Below are positions 23,560 to 35,065 of a stretch of DNA of 64,000 nucleotides, piece by piece. Made by a program: the position numbers and the translations under genes. Position 1 is the stretch's first letter. Each line of letters begins with the position of its first letter. The notes below the pieces were generated by a model, which saw only the letters and a program-made list of their open reading frames with translations, was not told the origin of the DNA and did no database searches. This stretch comes from Zeugodacus cucurbitae (lineage: Eukaryota; Arthropoda; Insecta; Diptera; Tephritidae): NCBI RefSeq assembly GCF_028554725.1, contig NC_071667.1, forward strand, positions 10,895,501 to 10,959,500, given 5' to 3'.

Positions 23560-24165
23560 TTTTTCTTGTTCTTCAAAAATTTTAGCCAATTTGTCATAGA
23601 ATTGTCCAACTTTTACGGTACTAAAACTTTAAACTTCGCCCATTCCTCCTCAATGGCTTGTTTTAGCTGTCATACTGCTTTGTTCAGCTAAAAAATGTTG
23701 CGGAAAGTATGTCCCATAAATCCTCTATTGAATTCAGATCCAGACTTAATGACGGACACCGAAGTTAGGGAATATTACGTGACTTAAAAAAGGCTTTAGT
23801 ATACCCTACGACGTGGATAAGCGCGATACCCAGTTGCTGCTGGAACACCCAGCTGTCGCCATTATAGCCTCTGCAAACGTGATAAATCTTTATATATAAG
23901 ATTTAAGTTTTCCTTCAAAATTTGTTGTAGACGTTCTCTTGGCACTTATAGATCAAATTCGGCTTTAATTTGGAGCAATTCATCATGTTCTGAGTTGCCA
24001 ACTTTCGAATAAGCCATTTGGTACGTTCATTTATCGAAGATTTTAGTCCAGTACGTTTATGTTTTTTGTATTCCTCGGGGTTTCTAAAAAGTTTCTTATG
24101 GTTTTATGATTTTTCGATGCCACATTACTTCAGCAATATTTACATAATTTTTTAAACCATCTTTG
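23560..24165 (-). pseudogene. Tc1-type (DD34E-like) transposase remnant
   Basis: On the minus strand the sequence can be followed through stops. An N-terminal half ends near the KRTGLKSSINERTKWLIRKL region. Then come WVFQQQLGIALIHV, TKAFFKSRNIP and LSLDLNSIEDLWDIL. These align with the Tc1 family pattern FQQDNAP-H, then a tryptophan or phenylalanine helix, then SPDLNPIENLW. The second catalytic aspartate of FQQDN is a glutamine here and the PIENLW motif is SIEDLW. In-frame stops interrupt the sequence, so it is inactive. Its ends were not found. Confidence 0.75.
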
Positions 24166-24944
24166 TTCATAATCTCAATCTTGGTCTGTTCCACAGACGA
24201 AATTCGGTTCCAAGTCACATTCTTAGCTCAAATGAAAGTTAGTTGTTGTTTTTATATACTTGGAATTATTTTTCAATTATTGCTTACATCCTCGTTAGTT
24301 GTTTTTATAATTCCACTAGTCGAGACAGGAAGCGACCCGATCTGCATAGTGGACTAATACTAACTGTGTTATGAGCAAGGTGTTGTCGTCGATTGTTTAT
24401 GCGGCGAACAGAAATAAAGTATTAATAAACATAACTGCAGACTCAAAATTAAGCTATGGTTTTTTTCTTTTGAGAATTACAATAAAACAGCAAACAAAAA
24501 TTTTTGAGGTAGCTATAGATGTTTTGCGGATTAAGAATTAAATAAATAGTTTAAATGGAGTTTAAGGAAAAATTTATAAATCAAGGTCATAGTACCATCT
24601 CAATTCCAGATTACAAATTTGATCTCCACGTGACTCGTATATCGGCGTGGTTAATTGATTCTATGGAATAAGAAAAAAATCAAAAGAAGTCAAATCTGTT
24701 TAAAAATAAACCAGTGTCTTCCTGATACCCTCTATTTGATGGTGGTTTGACAATAATTTCAATATATCGCTCTTCATACTTCCTAGCAATAATAAAATGA
24801 TGTTCACTGGAATACCTACATATGTTATCTCTCTATTACTAACAGAATGAATTTCCGGCACGATTTCTTTTAGTTTTTCGATGGAAAAGGTCTTGGCAAA
24901 CATCCTTACAAGATCAAATTTATGCAAGAACTGAAGCCACTGGA
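24166..24944. other. Intergenic stretch, no gene seen
   Basis: AT-rich. The minus frame at 24948-24700 (82 codons, starting MVQWLQFLHKFDLVRMF) ends against transposase fragment f and has no domain I recognise. No splice-bounded exon was seen. Confidence 0.45.
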
Positions 24945-25505
24945 CCACCAGAATCGTTGTATATTCGTAATTGGGCTGAGCAATAACTTGAAAATGACCC
25001 GGATTTTCATCGAATAATCATCATCAGGCCCATTCGGCTTGGTCAAAAAGCAAAACATGCGTTATAGGTTAGGCAGCAATCCATACGTACGCGATGAGTC
25101 ACCATTGCATTTCGAAAAAATTACGGTTTAAGGACCGTCGGATTCATTGGGTTGTACTTCTTCTGTGATGATCAAGACCGGCACATTACTGTGAATGGGA
25201 ATCGCTACCGCTCTATGATAACCGAATAATTTTGGCCTGAATTGGGTGATATGGACAGTGAATGTCACAATCCATTTATTAAAAACCATGTTTGGTGAAC
25301 GTGTTATCTCACGAAATGGCCCTGTCAATTGGCCGCCTCGGTTTGTGAGGACGTCAGACTATTTCCTGTGGTGTTCGTCAATTCTATGGTCTATGAATAC
25401 AAGCCAGTGAATATTGATGAACTTCGTACGAATATCGAACGTGAAATTATAGCAGTATCAGTCAATTTATCCTGCGTCTGGATAATGATGTTCCATACAT
25501 AATGG
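24945..25505 (+). pseudogene. Tc1/mariner-superfamily (IS630-like) transposase remnant, copy f
   Basis: The plus strand gives, with stops and frame changes, ENDPDFHRII, then FIGLYFF, ITVNGNRYRSMITE, a tryptophan-proline-glutamate-leucine segment, ERVISRNGPVNWPPR and finally VYEYKPVNIDELRTNIERE. These are successive blocks of the same transposase type as copies a, b and c. The FQQDGATCH block with the second catalytic aspartate is absent between GDMD and the MFGERVISR helix. It is more divergent from a-c than they are from each other, so it is probably a different subfamily. Confidence 0.75.
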
Positions 25506-28500
25506 CATCAAATGTACTTTCACAGAAATAAAGAATTTTATTGATATCCCAAACCGGTTACAACAAACTATTTTGTAGCGCTCTTACATATTGAAAAAAC
25601 CCCTTTACAACCTCTTAATACTTGGAAGTTTTTGTCCGTCAGTTCGATGTCAAGCTTACCACTTATTATCTTCATTAATACATTTTCGATATGCACGAAT
25701 ATTTCATGGCGCATCAAATTATTGGAAGAAGCTGCTTATTAAAAAAAAAATTGAATTTTTACTCCATTCGGACATACGAAGCAATTTGTAACATAACAAT
25801 TAAGAGGCACGCACTTATTGGACAACAGCATGTGGTGGCATGTGGCACCTAATGGCGGTAGCTGGCGGCGACATTTTCATACACCTTCAATATTAATTTC
25901 ATGGTTTCACATTAACTTTGATGTAAAAATTAAAATGCTAATTGAATTGAGGCGCAAACGAATATGGAATATTTTAGCTCTTTTCATTTTTTATTGACAG
26001 GTGTAATCTTTATGCTCGGCAGCGTAAGCAGCACACTTTCATCTAAGCCGTTCGCGCACAAGAATGTCAAACATTGCCGCTGATAATTTCGGCTTATGAG
26101 CGCTCAAGTAAAGATTTTCGCTGATAATTTAGTAGCTGTTCGAACAAATTGTCTTCGCTATAATGCGCTGGTGTGATGACTTGCGTGTCGCGCACGACCA
26201 CAAGTGTAATCGCTACGGCGTAACGATGACTTGTCGGCATGTCTTTTGTTGCTGCGATAATTTGATTGTTCACCAGAAATTAAGTCATCAAACCAATGAA
26301 CCAATTTGAGCGAGAATTGTGGTAAATTGAAACATCGGCAGAGATAAAAAGCGTAAAAGCGGCGGCAAAGTGGGTGAAATTTCGAGCTTCGCTGCAGGTT
26401 TGACAGCTGGTGTGTCTAGTGCCGAGCCAGTTAGGGTATTAATATGTGAAGTGCGTGCATTTAAAATCATAGATAATATGGTTTAACAAAGGCGCCGAAC
26501 AAATGAAAATTAATTGGAACGTATGTGATGAAAATGATAAAAAGAAATAAAATACAATTCAAAATGATTGGAAGCTGCGTGGCAAATCATAAAGGCATAA
26601 TGTAGTTAAATGTATATGCAGAAGAAATATATGCCTCAAAAAAAATATTATTTATATAAAGTTGACAAAATGAAGGAAAAGTAAGGTGCAGTTGGCTGTA
26701 TAATTGGTAGAAATTTTTCAATAAGTTTCAGTTGTTTTTGGGCCCTATATATAAGTAGTACAAGAATTTGTTGATTTTTTGTTAGCAGTACTTCTAAACA
26801 AAAGACTTATGAAACGAACTCGTTGTAAATTTTGGTGTTCAATTCTTAGATTAGCAAAAACCTGCACACAGTCTCGCATAATTTCATTAGAAAATAAATT
26901 CTCTACATTATTTTCAATATTTGTTTATTATATAAAAAATACCACTACCCATACTGTACCTTCATAATACCAACTACTGCCACATATCTACAGTCAATAT
27001 TTTCTTTCAAAACTGCACTTATGCCTAACCCGTCATTTGAATACATACACACTTGTTGGTGATTTGAAAGCCTCTTTAACTCCTTCAAATTGAAAGGCGT
27101 TGCTGCTAAAGACAAAACTTAAACGAGTGTTTAGAAAAACGTTAAAACAAAACGGGAACGCGAATGCGAAAGGCAATAATGCTGTGAAAGGATGGGCAAA
27201 AGAGTGCCAACTTTTATGGCCGCAGGCACGTGTATGCAATTTTCATTCATACATTATTCATTCATGATGTGCGCATGCGCTACGGCCACGCCACTCACAA
27301 CGAGGAGGTTTTACTTGGACAACACTGTCGTGCGGTTGTTTACCTGCTTTACAGCTTTACTTGCTCGTATGTGACTGTCGAAAGCGATCGCGGAAATGTA
27401 TGTAATTTTGTTGGATCATATAGAGGTGTAAATATAATTGCAAATATGTGTGCTTGTTAGTTTTTTGTAATTTTTTTTTACTAAAAAGTGGATTTAAGAA
27501 AATACAAATAATTTAAAAGAAATGGAGATTTTCAAGCTTATTTTGTAAAATTTTTGCAATTTATCTTTAAGATTTCTTGTTAAATCGATTTTTAATTTTT
27601 TTTTTATTTCTAATGATATAAAATTAATAAAGATAAGTTAAGTAAACCAACAAATCTGCAAATTTTGGGACTAACATAAAGGTAAATTAGTTTTCACGTA
27701 TTCTACGTCACAATAAGTGAGTCAAATAAACGTAAAGCGATGCTTGAAAAAGATGTCCAAAAAAAAAAACTTTTCTTCAGTTCGAAAGCCGAAAATTTTG
27801 AAACATGAAACTTTTCTTTAAAAGTCATCATAGAAAACGTCACATATATTAGAGTGCAAGAAAATGCTAAGTGCTTTGTAGAGGGAATATATTTCAACTT
27901 TCATACAATTACAGAAATATCTACTGTTGTATTCGAGTCCATGTACTAAAATTACGCTTACACTTTCGTAATATACTCTTAAATCGGATTTCTCCTAATA
28001 ATTCTAAATATTGATTACATTTGGACCAAAGTATAAATATAAATCCAAAATCAATTGAGCAAGAAAGTCAGTTTTAGTTTTATTGACCTATTTCTGTAAG
28101 GTCTGTGACCTGTAGTAGTAGGTTCCAGTATAAAACCAGCATGCATCAGCATGCTTGAATTCTATCGAATCCGATTACCTGTCGGATAATTAATTCGTTA
28201 AATGAAAAATGTTGAGTTACGCAGGTTTTGGTATTTAAAACAAAACTTAAAAAATTTAATTTAGTGTTATAGTATAACACTATGTTTTTGGTGAAAAATA
28301 GAATGCTTGAACCAAGAAAATGGCTTAAAATATCGAAAACATCTGAAAAAATGATTTAGGAAAATGAAGTTGATCTATTTACTGACTAGTTTACACTGAA
28401 AAATCATCAATTATTGAAAATGCTTTGTGCAATCTCCTCAAAGGAACCGATGACGAAATTAATTTTTGCGCATTCACCGTATTCTTCGGTGCTTCCAGCG

Positions 28501-29126
28501 ACTTTTCCTATTCTCAGAGCTCCTGCATGCTGGAAACCCAGAACTTAAACTTATTTTAAAGTAAAACACCTAAATTGAGGAACTTGCAACGTTGGCTGAA
28601 AATTTGTTCTTAATATTTTCTTTATGTTATGAGAATTTACTGAACTAAGAAAATATATCCGATAGTGTTAAAAGCACCATTACACAGTTGTTTGGCTTAT
28701 ATGAAGGCGCGGTCATAAATACTTCCCTTTGAGATATCGGTATGAAATTTTCACCAAAAATCTAGAAAAATATCTTAAATATGTAGTAAAAAAGTTGACC
28801 AAATTGGACGTCTAGATCCTAAATACCTTTAACTTCAAAATCCATTAAAAATAATCTTGATTCGTTTACCTGAACCAGAACCAGAACAATTTGAAGTGCG
28901 TTGTTGCCGCGTAATTTTTCAAAAAATGATTTTCATTTAACAATTTAAATCATTTATAATTATCAGTTTAGAGCTTCCTATTAATGTTATCCATTTGCAT
29001 CTTTCCTTCTCCTCCGTCGTAATTTCTCCTTTTTGGCACGGTTAACTGGAACAGTAAATTATCCCTCCAAAAAAGTGTGCAAAAAATTAAATTTTCATAT
29101 TAAACTCACTATTAGGATCAATTAAA
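25506..29126. other. Intergenic stretch, no gene seen
   Basis: AT-rich DNA with only short, unsupported frames. About 28690-28860 contains phrases such as GAGATATCGGTATGAAATTTTCACC that look like a badly diverged piece of the modular repeat found complete just downstream at 29127-30448. Confidence 0.5.
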
Positions 29127-30448
29127 AACAAGTAAGAAAAGGCTAAGTTCGGGTGCAACCGAACATTTTATAGTCTCGCAATTTATTGAAGAAATTTAAC
29201 CAATACATATATGCGGAATAAAGCTCCCCGTATTTTTGAAAAACCTATAATTAGGCATATGGGAGCAAGGAGAAGATACCTTTGAAAAACCTACAATGAG
29301 GTATATGGAAATGTTATGACCCGATTTTAATAATTTTTGGAACAGTGACACACTATTAGAAGAAAACAATTTCCTCTGAATTAAATTGAGATATCTGAGA
29401 GATTTACCCATACTCTCGGTTAAAATTTATCCTTAGGCGCAGATGTTCGACATCTGGGGCCTTGAAAAGTTATGGTCTGTTTTCGACAATTTCTTCACAA
29501 GTGAAGCCAGAGGTGATATGCACTAATTGTGTAAAGTTTTATTCCGTTATCTTCATTGGTTCCTTATGTTTACATTATAAAGTGAAGGAATAAGATGGAT
29601 TTCAAAATTGAGTTATAAGGAAAGTAGTAGTGGTTGTGAACCGATTTCGCCCATTTTTGTCCGTGTTATCAGGGTGTCAAGAAAATATTATATACGGAAT
29701 TTCATTCGAATCGGTTGAGTAGTTCCTGAGATATGGTTTTTGACCCATAAGTGGGCGATGCCACGCCCATTTTCCATTTTGTAAAAAAATCTGAGTACAG
29801 CTCCCCTCTGCCATTTCTTATGTAAAATTTCTGACGATTTCGTTAGTTAGTTAACCCACTTTTAGTCATTTTCAACCTAACCTTTGTATGGGAGGTGGGC
29901 GTGGTTATTATCTGATTTCAACTATTTTCATGGCGTGTGGTGGGGTATGTAAGAGAACCGACTGCAGAAAGTTTGGTTTATATAGCTTTATTAGTTTGCG
30001 AGTTAAAGACAAATAACCGATTTGTGGGCGGGGCCACGCCCACTTCTATAAAAAAAATTACATCCAAATATGCCCCCTCCTAGTGCGATCCTTTATTCCA
30101 AATTTTACTTTTATATCTTCATTTATGGCTTAGTTATGACACTTTATGTGTTTTTGGTTTTTGCCATTTGTGGAAGTGGCAATGGTCCGATTCTACCCAT
30201 TTTCGAACTTGATCTTCTTATGGTGCCAAGGAATATTTGTGCCAAGTTTCGTCAAGATATCTTAATTTTTACTCAAGTTACAGCTTGCACAGACGGACAG
30301 ACGGACAGAAAATCTACTCGTCACCCTGATCACTTTGGTATATATAACCCTATATCTAACTCGTTTAGTTTTGGGTGTTACAAACAACCGTTATGCGAAC
30401 AAAACTATAATACTCTCTTTAGCAACTTTTGTTGCGAGAGTATAAAAA
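29127..30448 (-). repeat. Interspersed modular repeat, copy 2 (inverted)
   Basis: The same repeat as at 7686-8904, here on the minus strand. It begins at the left with AACAAGTAAG and the GTTCGG-type hairpin (TAAGTTCGGGTGCAACCGAA) and ends at the right with GCGAGAGTATAAAAA. Internal GGGCGTGG and CCACGCCCAC boxes recur. The 156-codon + frame at 30070-30540 is antisense noise across the repeat and should not be annotated as a protein. Confidence 0.75.
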
Positions 30449-32477
30449 TCCGTGTAAAAGTGATAACTAGGAGTTCTTTTACAACACCGTGTAAAAATAA
30501 GATAGTGTATTTCTTGTTGGTACTCACAAGAAAGTTGTAAATCCTCTATTCAGGAATGATAATCTGCAATTCTCTCCTCAAAGGAGTCAACAATTAATAT
30601 ATTTGGTTTATTTGAATTTAATTATTGAGAAAATTCAGCATAAAACAGACAATATATGTATTATTGACTCATCAGCAGCCGATAAGGTGTGGGTTTGTTT
30701 TAAAATACTTTACACCAATTTATAAAGGTGTTACTGAATTTAACCTGAAACCCCTGCATATGCATGTACTAGGCATATAACTTTTGAAAAAAAATACGCA
30801 AATGAAATTGAGTTTTGCAAGATCGGCCTTAAAAAGCAATATTCTTTCCGCTCGCATACTTACATACATTTATATATACACATGCTTATAAATATTTGCA
30901 AAATTAGCGCTGCGAGTAAAACTTAGGCACCTCACCTTCGGCGCGCACTGAAGACATGACCCAACCCAAACTTTGGCCATAAATCGTTTTTATTGCCACT
31001 TCCTCTTTACAGAAAATTACATAAGAATTCTATTTATCTTCCTCGATTTAAAATGCTACAAATTTGCTGTGCACCATTTGTGCAGCGACTTGATATTGTT
31101 GTCAATGTGCAATGCACGTATGTACGTTGTTTTTGCCCTATGCATGCTTGTTGTTGTGCGTTGTATAGTTGTTGTCACGCACCACATGCCAACACCAGTG
31201 TTTGGGTTACTCATGCAACTCTCGGTACAGTAAATAAATCATAAAGTACACTCATAGTTGGCAGACCCCAGACTCGAGCAGACTCCAGCTGCAACACCAA
31301 CAAATCCTAGGATCTGAAACCGTTGTTGCCTGGAGCTCTCAGGCTCACCATGTCCACATTCTGAGCCGAATATGTGCATGCGCTCACATCGATCTTGTGT
31401 TTTTTTTTTGGTTTTTGTTGCAAAAGTGTAGCAGCTTCATGAATATTTGATTTCATTTGATTTGAATATTTCCATACTCTGCGCCCTCAGCACGCCACTT
31501 CCAGCGCATTTCTTTGCAATTTTGGCTTTTGCACCGCTTTTAATAATCACATTTTTCATGCGAGCACAGCGCACTTTTTCAATTTGAATAAATAAATTGA
31601 GTTACCACCTTAAATATACCCTTTGTTGTAGTTATTGTGTCGTCGTTTTCGTCGCCATCGCCGCCGTTGCTGGCCACAATAAGTGCTTCGTTGGCTATTA
31701 TGTCAACAAGATGCAAATTAGCTATGAAATTCTTTCCGTAAAATAGAAATCCATAAACCAAGCTTAGCAGCAAACAAGATCAGTTTATATGGAGTGTTAT
31801 GCGAAGCGAGCGATTCGAATTAATTGCTTGAGTGTAGAACTTATAGTTAAACCCACTCAGAGGAAAATAATATGCAGGGCAGGTTTAACAAACAGCTTGT
31901 ATAATAAGAGCATATGCAATATATGGTTGGTGGGTCAATTATAACAAACTAGTGACGATCTTTACAGTGGAAAATGTTTGAGAGCGATACTAAAATGTAC
32001 TCGAATACTTCTTCATTTTATTCATGAATGTTGCTAAGATTTAAAGTAGTCAGAACCAAAGGCAAACATTTAGAAAAGGATTTAAAGGTTGTCTTAAAAG
32101 TATAGAGCTTTTATTTTATAGAAAATACAGAAAGTTTCGGACCAATCTGCCACTCAAATGTTGACGTGCCACCATAAAAAGAAGTATGAAGCAGTGAAAG
32201 CAAATGATCTACCCAATGAATTAAAATGGCCATTCTTTGATTTACCTAATAATAATGTTGGCTCGATCTTCAGTTTCAAAAGAAGACATTCCATACAGGA
32301 GTTATTTCGGATGAAGGGAAAGCTTTGGGATCACTTTAGGGGTTTTTGTACTCCAGATATATTATTTTTGTTGTCAGAAAACATTCGTGTTTACCATAAG
32401 GTATTTAGAATGAATATTAATTAATTTTGAGCCGGTACTCAAATCTTCTCCGCTGCCGATTTGCCAAGATCGAAACA
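30449..32477. other. Intergenic stretch, one unassigned open frame
   Basis: Mostly AT-rich, with nothing recognisable. The frame at 32158-32424 (88 codons, MLTCHHKKKYEAVKANDLPN...) has an ATG start and a mixed composition more protein-like than most frames here, and it ends just upstream of the piggyBac-like element. I see no domain, flanking splice site or homologue, so I do not call it a gene. Confidence 0.4.
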
Positions 32478-32947
32478 TTAACACTAAACATACCATGCCG
32501 GGTCAAATGACCCATTTTGAACTTTTGCATTGAAAATGCACGTATAATTTTATTGGGTTTGCAAATTTGACTTCATGACTTTTTCTAAGTAATTAATGTA
32601 CAGTTATAAAAATATTTTTGTTGTGTTTTTGTTTTGTTTATTCTGAGTAATCCTTGTTGTATACCGATATCTACCACAACGGGTCATTTGACCCGGAGAG
32701 AATTTTTCTGTTTTATGAGATTATCGAATCATATTTGTAGTCAGTAAGTTGCACATTCTTCCACAGACTATTGCGTAAAGTAGTTCAACGAAAATAGCTC
32801 AGAATAATTTCAAGAAAATATCAAATTTTAGATTGAAAATAGCTTTTTAGAAAAGAAAAAGTGGCAAAAATGGAAAGTCTTGGTAAGTACGTAGCTTATA
32901 TTTTATTTTGATAGCTATAGTAATATTGATAATTTTTTCCCAGAAAA

Positions 32948-33232
32948 ATGTCGAAGCAAACAAGACAGTACAAGTTCTTAGAATATATAAATAATATTAG
33001 CGAAGAGTTTTCAGAAATTAGTGAAGATGAATTTTCTGATAATGAAGATATGTTGGTTGCAAATAAAAATGCGTTTGATTCTACAGATACTGACGATGTA
33101 GAGGAAAATATTGTGAATGTATGTAGTGGTCGAAAAAAAATAAGATTACTCTCAAGTTCGGAAGAAAGTGAAGTAGAAATAATGAACAAAATGTTACAAT
33201 TGATGGATCTATTTGGGAAGAAATACAAATAG
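32948..33232 (+). pseudogene. piggyBac-like transposase, N-terminal piece
   Basis: This 94-codon frame starts MSKQTRQYKFLEYINNISEE and is strongly acidic, with clusters of Asp, Glu and Ser (EISEDEFSDNEDM, STDTDDVEEN), typical of piggyBac transposase N termini. It runs out after SSEESEVEIMNKMLQLMDLF without reaching the DDD catalytic domain. The tail joins, across the deletion, the sequence coding the C-terminal part in another frame. Confidence 0.75.
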
Positions 33233-33695
33233 GTGGCACACCTGCAGTTGGCCTCTCCAAGGCTGGCATAAATGCCTGGATTTTGTACAAGCAAACGACA
33301 GGAGAAAATATCTCGAGACAAGTTTTTTACTCAAGCTATCAAAAGAACTTGGCGCCGATTTTCGAGAAGCCCGTGAACAACCAAAACAAGAAAAAAATAC
33401 GAAAGGATCGTTGCCTAAGTCTACTACAGATGCTTATAAACGTATGAGATGTCAAATAGGATACTGTAAAGAAAATAAAACCAACAAAATTTGCTCTAAA
33501 TGTAAAAAATATGTGTGCGGAAAATGTACAAATGTACACTTATATATAAAAAGTGCGATGAACTATGAATTAAAAATTTGTATTTTGTGCTTTTGTAATA
33601 GAAATGCTCAACATACTATTTTTTTTAATCATAATAAATTTAATTTGTATTTTTATTTCCTTCCTAACATCCATATTTCAAACATTGAAGCATGA
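33213..33695 (+). pseudogene. piggyBac-like transposase, C-terminal piece with zinc-ribbon-like cysteines
   Basis: This frame covers most of the C-terminal region: FLLKLSKELG, then a basic linker, then CQIGYC, CSKCKKYVCGKCT and ILCFC. The spaced cysteine pairs match the cysteine-rich (RING or zinc-ribbon-like) domain that ends piggyBac transposases and binds the terminal repeats. Just upstream, in a different frame, the sequence near 33235-33330 reads GLSKAGINAWILYKQTTGEN, the usual segment before this domain. So at least one frameshift lies near 33320. Not functional as a transposase. Confidence 0.75.
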
Positions 33696-33769
33696 AACAT
33701 ACAGTCGGGTCATTTGACCCGCTATGGTAGAAATAGGTATATATTAAGTCTTGGTATGATTAGTGTTAA

Positions 33770-34094
33770 TTCTGTCATTACTCTGTTTCTCTAGCATGCA
33801 ATTCTTTTAATAGATATCTTATCTTTGTTTATCTTACAACAATGGATAGGTTGATCTTTTTTTAGCTTGGATGAGGACAACCAAATTTGGTAAAGAAAAG
33901 GAGAGAGAGATTTCCTTCAGAGAGCATCTCGTACTAATTCAGCAGCTTTCTCTCTCTCTATCTATAAATACAAAAAATAAATACCAATGTAGCCTGGCCT
34001 CACAGTATATGTCCTTCATTCGCATCTAGCGGTACCTCATATCTAGAGCAGTTGTAAGTAGTATGTATGTGATTGGCGTTGAAACCGTTTAGCC
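33770..34094. other. Short intergenic gap
   Basis: AT-rich, with GA/CT-rich runs near 33900 and 33948-33964. No feature seen. Confidence 0.5.
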
Positions 34095-35065
34095 GGTTAT
34101 AGCCGAATCGATGATAGCGCGCCACTCCTCTCTCTCCCTCGCAGTTCGGCGCCAGTTGGAAATCCCAAGTGTAGGCAGGTCACTCTCCACCTGGTCCCTC
34201 CAACGGAGCCTTGTGGAGTTTGATTTTAGTTCGTCAAGAGAGGACTTTACTTTTCAATTGCCTACTCGGTCTAAAGTCGCACCTGTTGGCAAGAGTGATA
34301 CTGCGCTGGATTTCGAGGCTGACATTGTTGGTGTTGTTGATGCTGATTCCCAGGTATACGAAATTATCTACGACTTCAAAGTTATAACCGTCAACAGTGA
34401 CGTGGGAGCGAATGCGCTGACTGTTTGTTCGATGACAGGAGATATTTCGTCATGTCCTCATTCACCTCCAGACCCATTCGCTTCGCTTCCTTATCTAAGC
34501 GGGAAAAAGCAGAACTAACCGCGCCGGTTGTTGCTTCCGATGATATCAATATCATCGGCGTACGCCAGCAGCTGTGCACTCTTATAGAAGACTGTACCTT
34601 CTTTATTTAGGTCTGCAGCTCGTATTATTTTTTCCAACATCAAGTTAAAGAAGTCGCACAATAGTGAGTCATCTTGTCTGAAACCTCGTTTGGCATCGAA
34701 CGGCTCGGAGAGCCACGGTAGTTGGCACAGATTGTGGGATTTCCCTTTTTATGGATTGGACAGAGCACACTGAGATTCCAATCGTCAGGCATGCTTTCTT
34801 CCGACCGTATTCTGCAAATAAGCTAATGTATGCACTTTATCAGTTCTTCGCCGCCGTATTTGAATAGCTCGGCCGGCAATCTATCGGCCCCGCCGCTTTG
34901 CTGTGCTTCAAGCGGGTAATTGCTATTCGAATTTTTTCGGGGTCGGATAATGGAACATCTGTTCCATCGTCATCGATTGGGGAATCGGGTTCGCCATCTC
35001 CTGGTGTTGTACTTTCACTGCCATTCAGCAGGTCGGAGAAGTATTCCTTCCGCAACTTTACTCAC
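34095..35065 (-). pseudogene. LINE reverse transcriptase fragment
   Basis: Read on the minus strand. From 35055 the sequence gives RKEYFSDLLNGSES, then PLSDPEKIRIAITRLKHSKA, the segment before the RT fingers. Near 34570-34535 it gives AYADDIDIIGS, the reverse transcriptase active-site YADD box, followed by AFSRLDKEAKRMGLEVNEDM, a KTKYLLSS-type segment, and a VTVDGYNFEVV region near 34400-34370. Frameshifts and a gap separate the blocks. This is the RT of a non-LTR retrotransposon that lacks an intact ORF; a clade cannot be assigned safely. The plus-strand frame at 34111-34518 is its shadow. Confidence 0.85.

Larger units (their letters stand above)
32482..33765 (+). mobile_element. Internally deleted piggyBac-like element with TTAA target duplications
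   Basis: TTAA occurs directly outside both ends (32478-32481 and 33766-33769). The left end begins CACTAAACATACCATG, and the right end in reverse complement begins CACTAATCATACCAAG, a 13-of-14 terminal inverted repeat. Inside lie an acidic N-terminal transposase piece and a cysteine-rich C-terminal piece, with the catalytic core missing. Three near-palindromes of the form GGGTCA-NN-TGACCC sit at 32500-32513, 32680-32695 and 33706-33721. Element length is 1284 bp. The well-preserved ends suggest a relatively recent insertion that depended on a transposase made elsewhere. Confidence 0.9.

Noticed and set aside
30070..30540. 156-codon open frame
   Set aside because: It runs across the modular repeat, and similar chance frames appear in the other copies at the same place. 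No domain.
34111..34518. 135-codon + strand frame
   Set aside because: It is the antisense of the LINE reverse transcriptase, whose YADD box and flanking motifs are on the minus strand.
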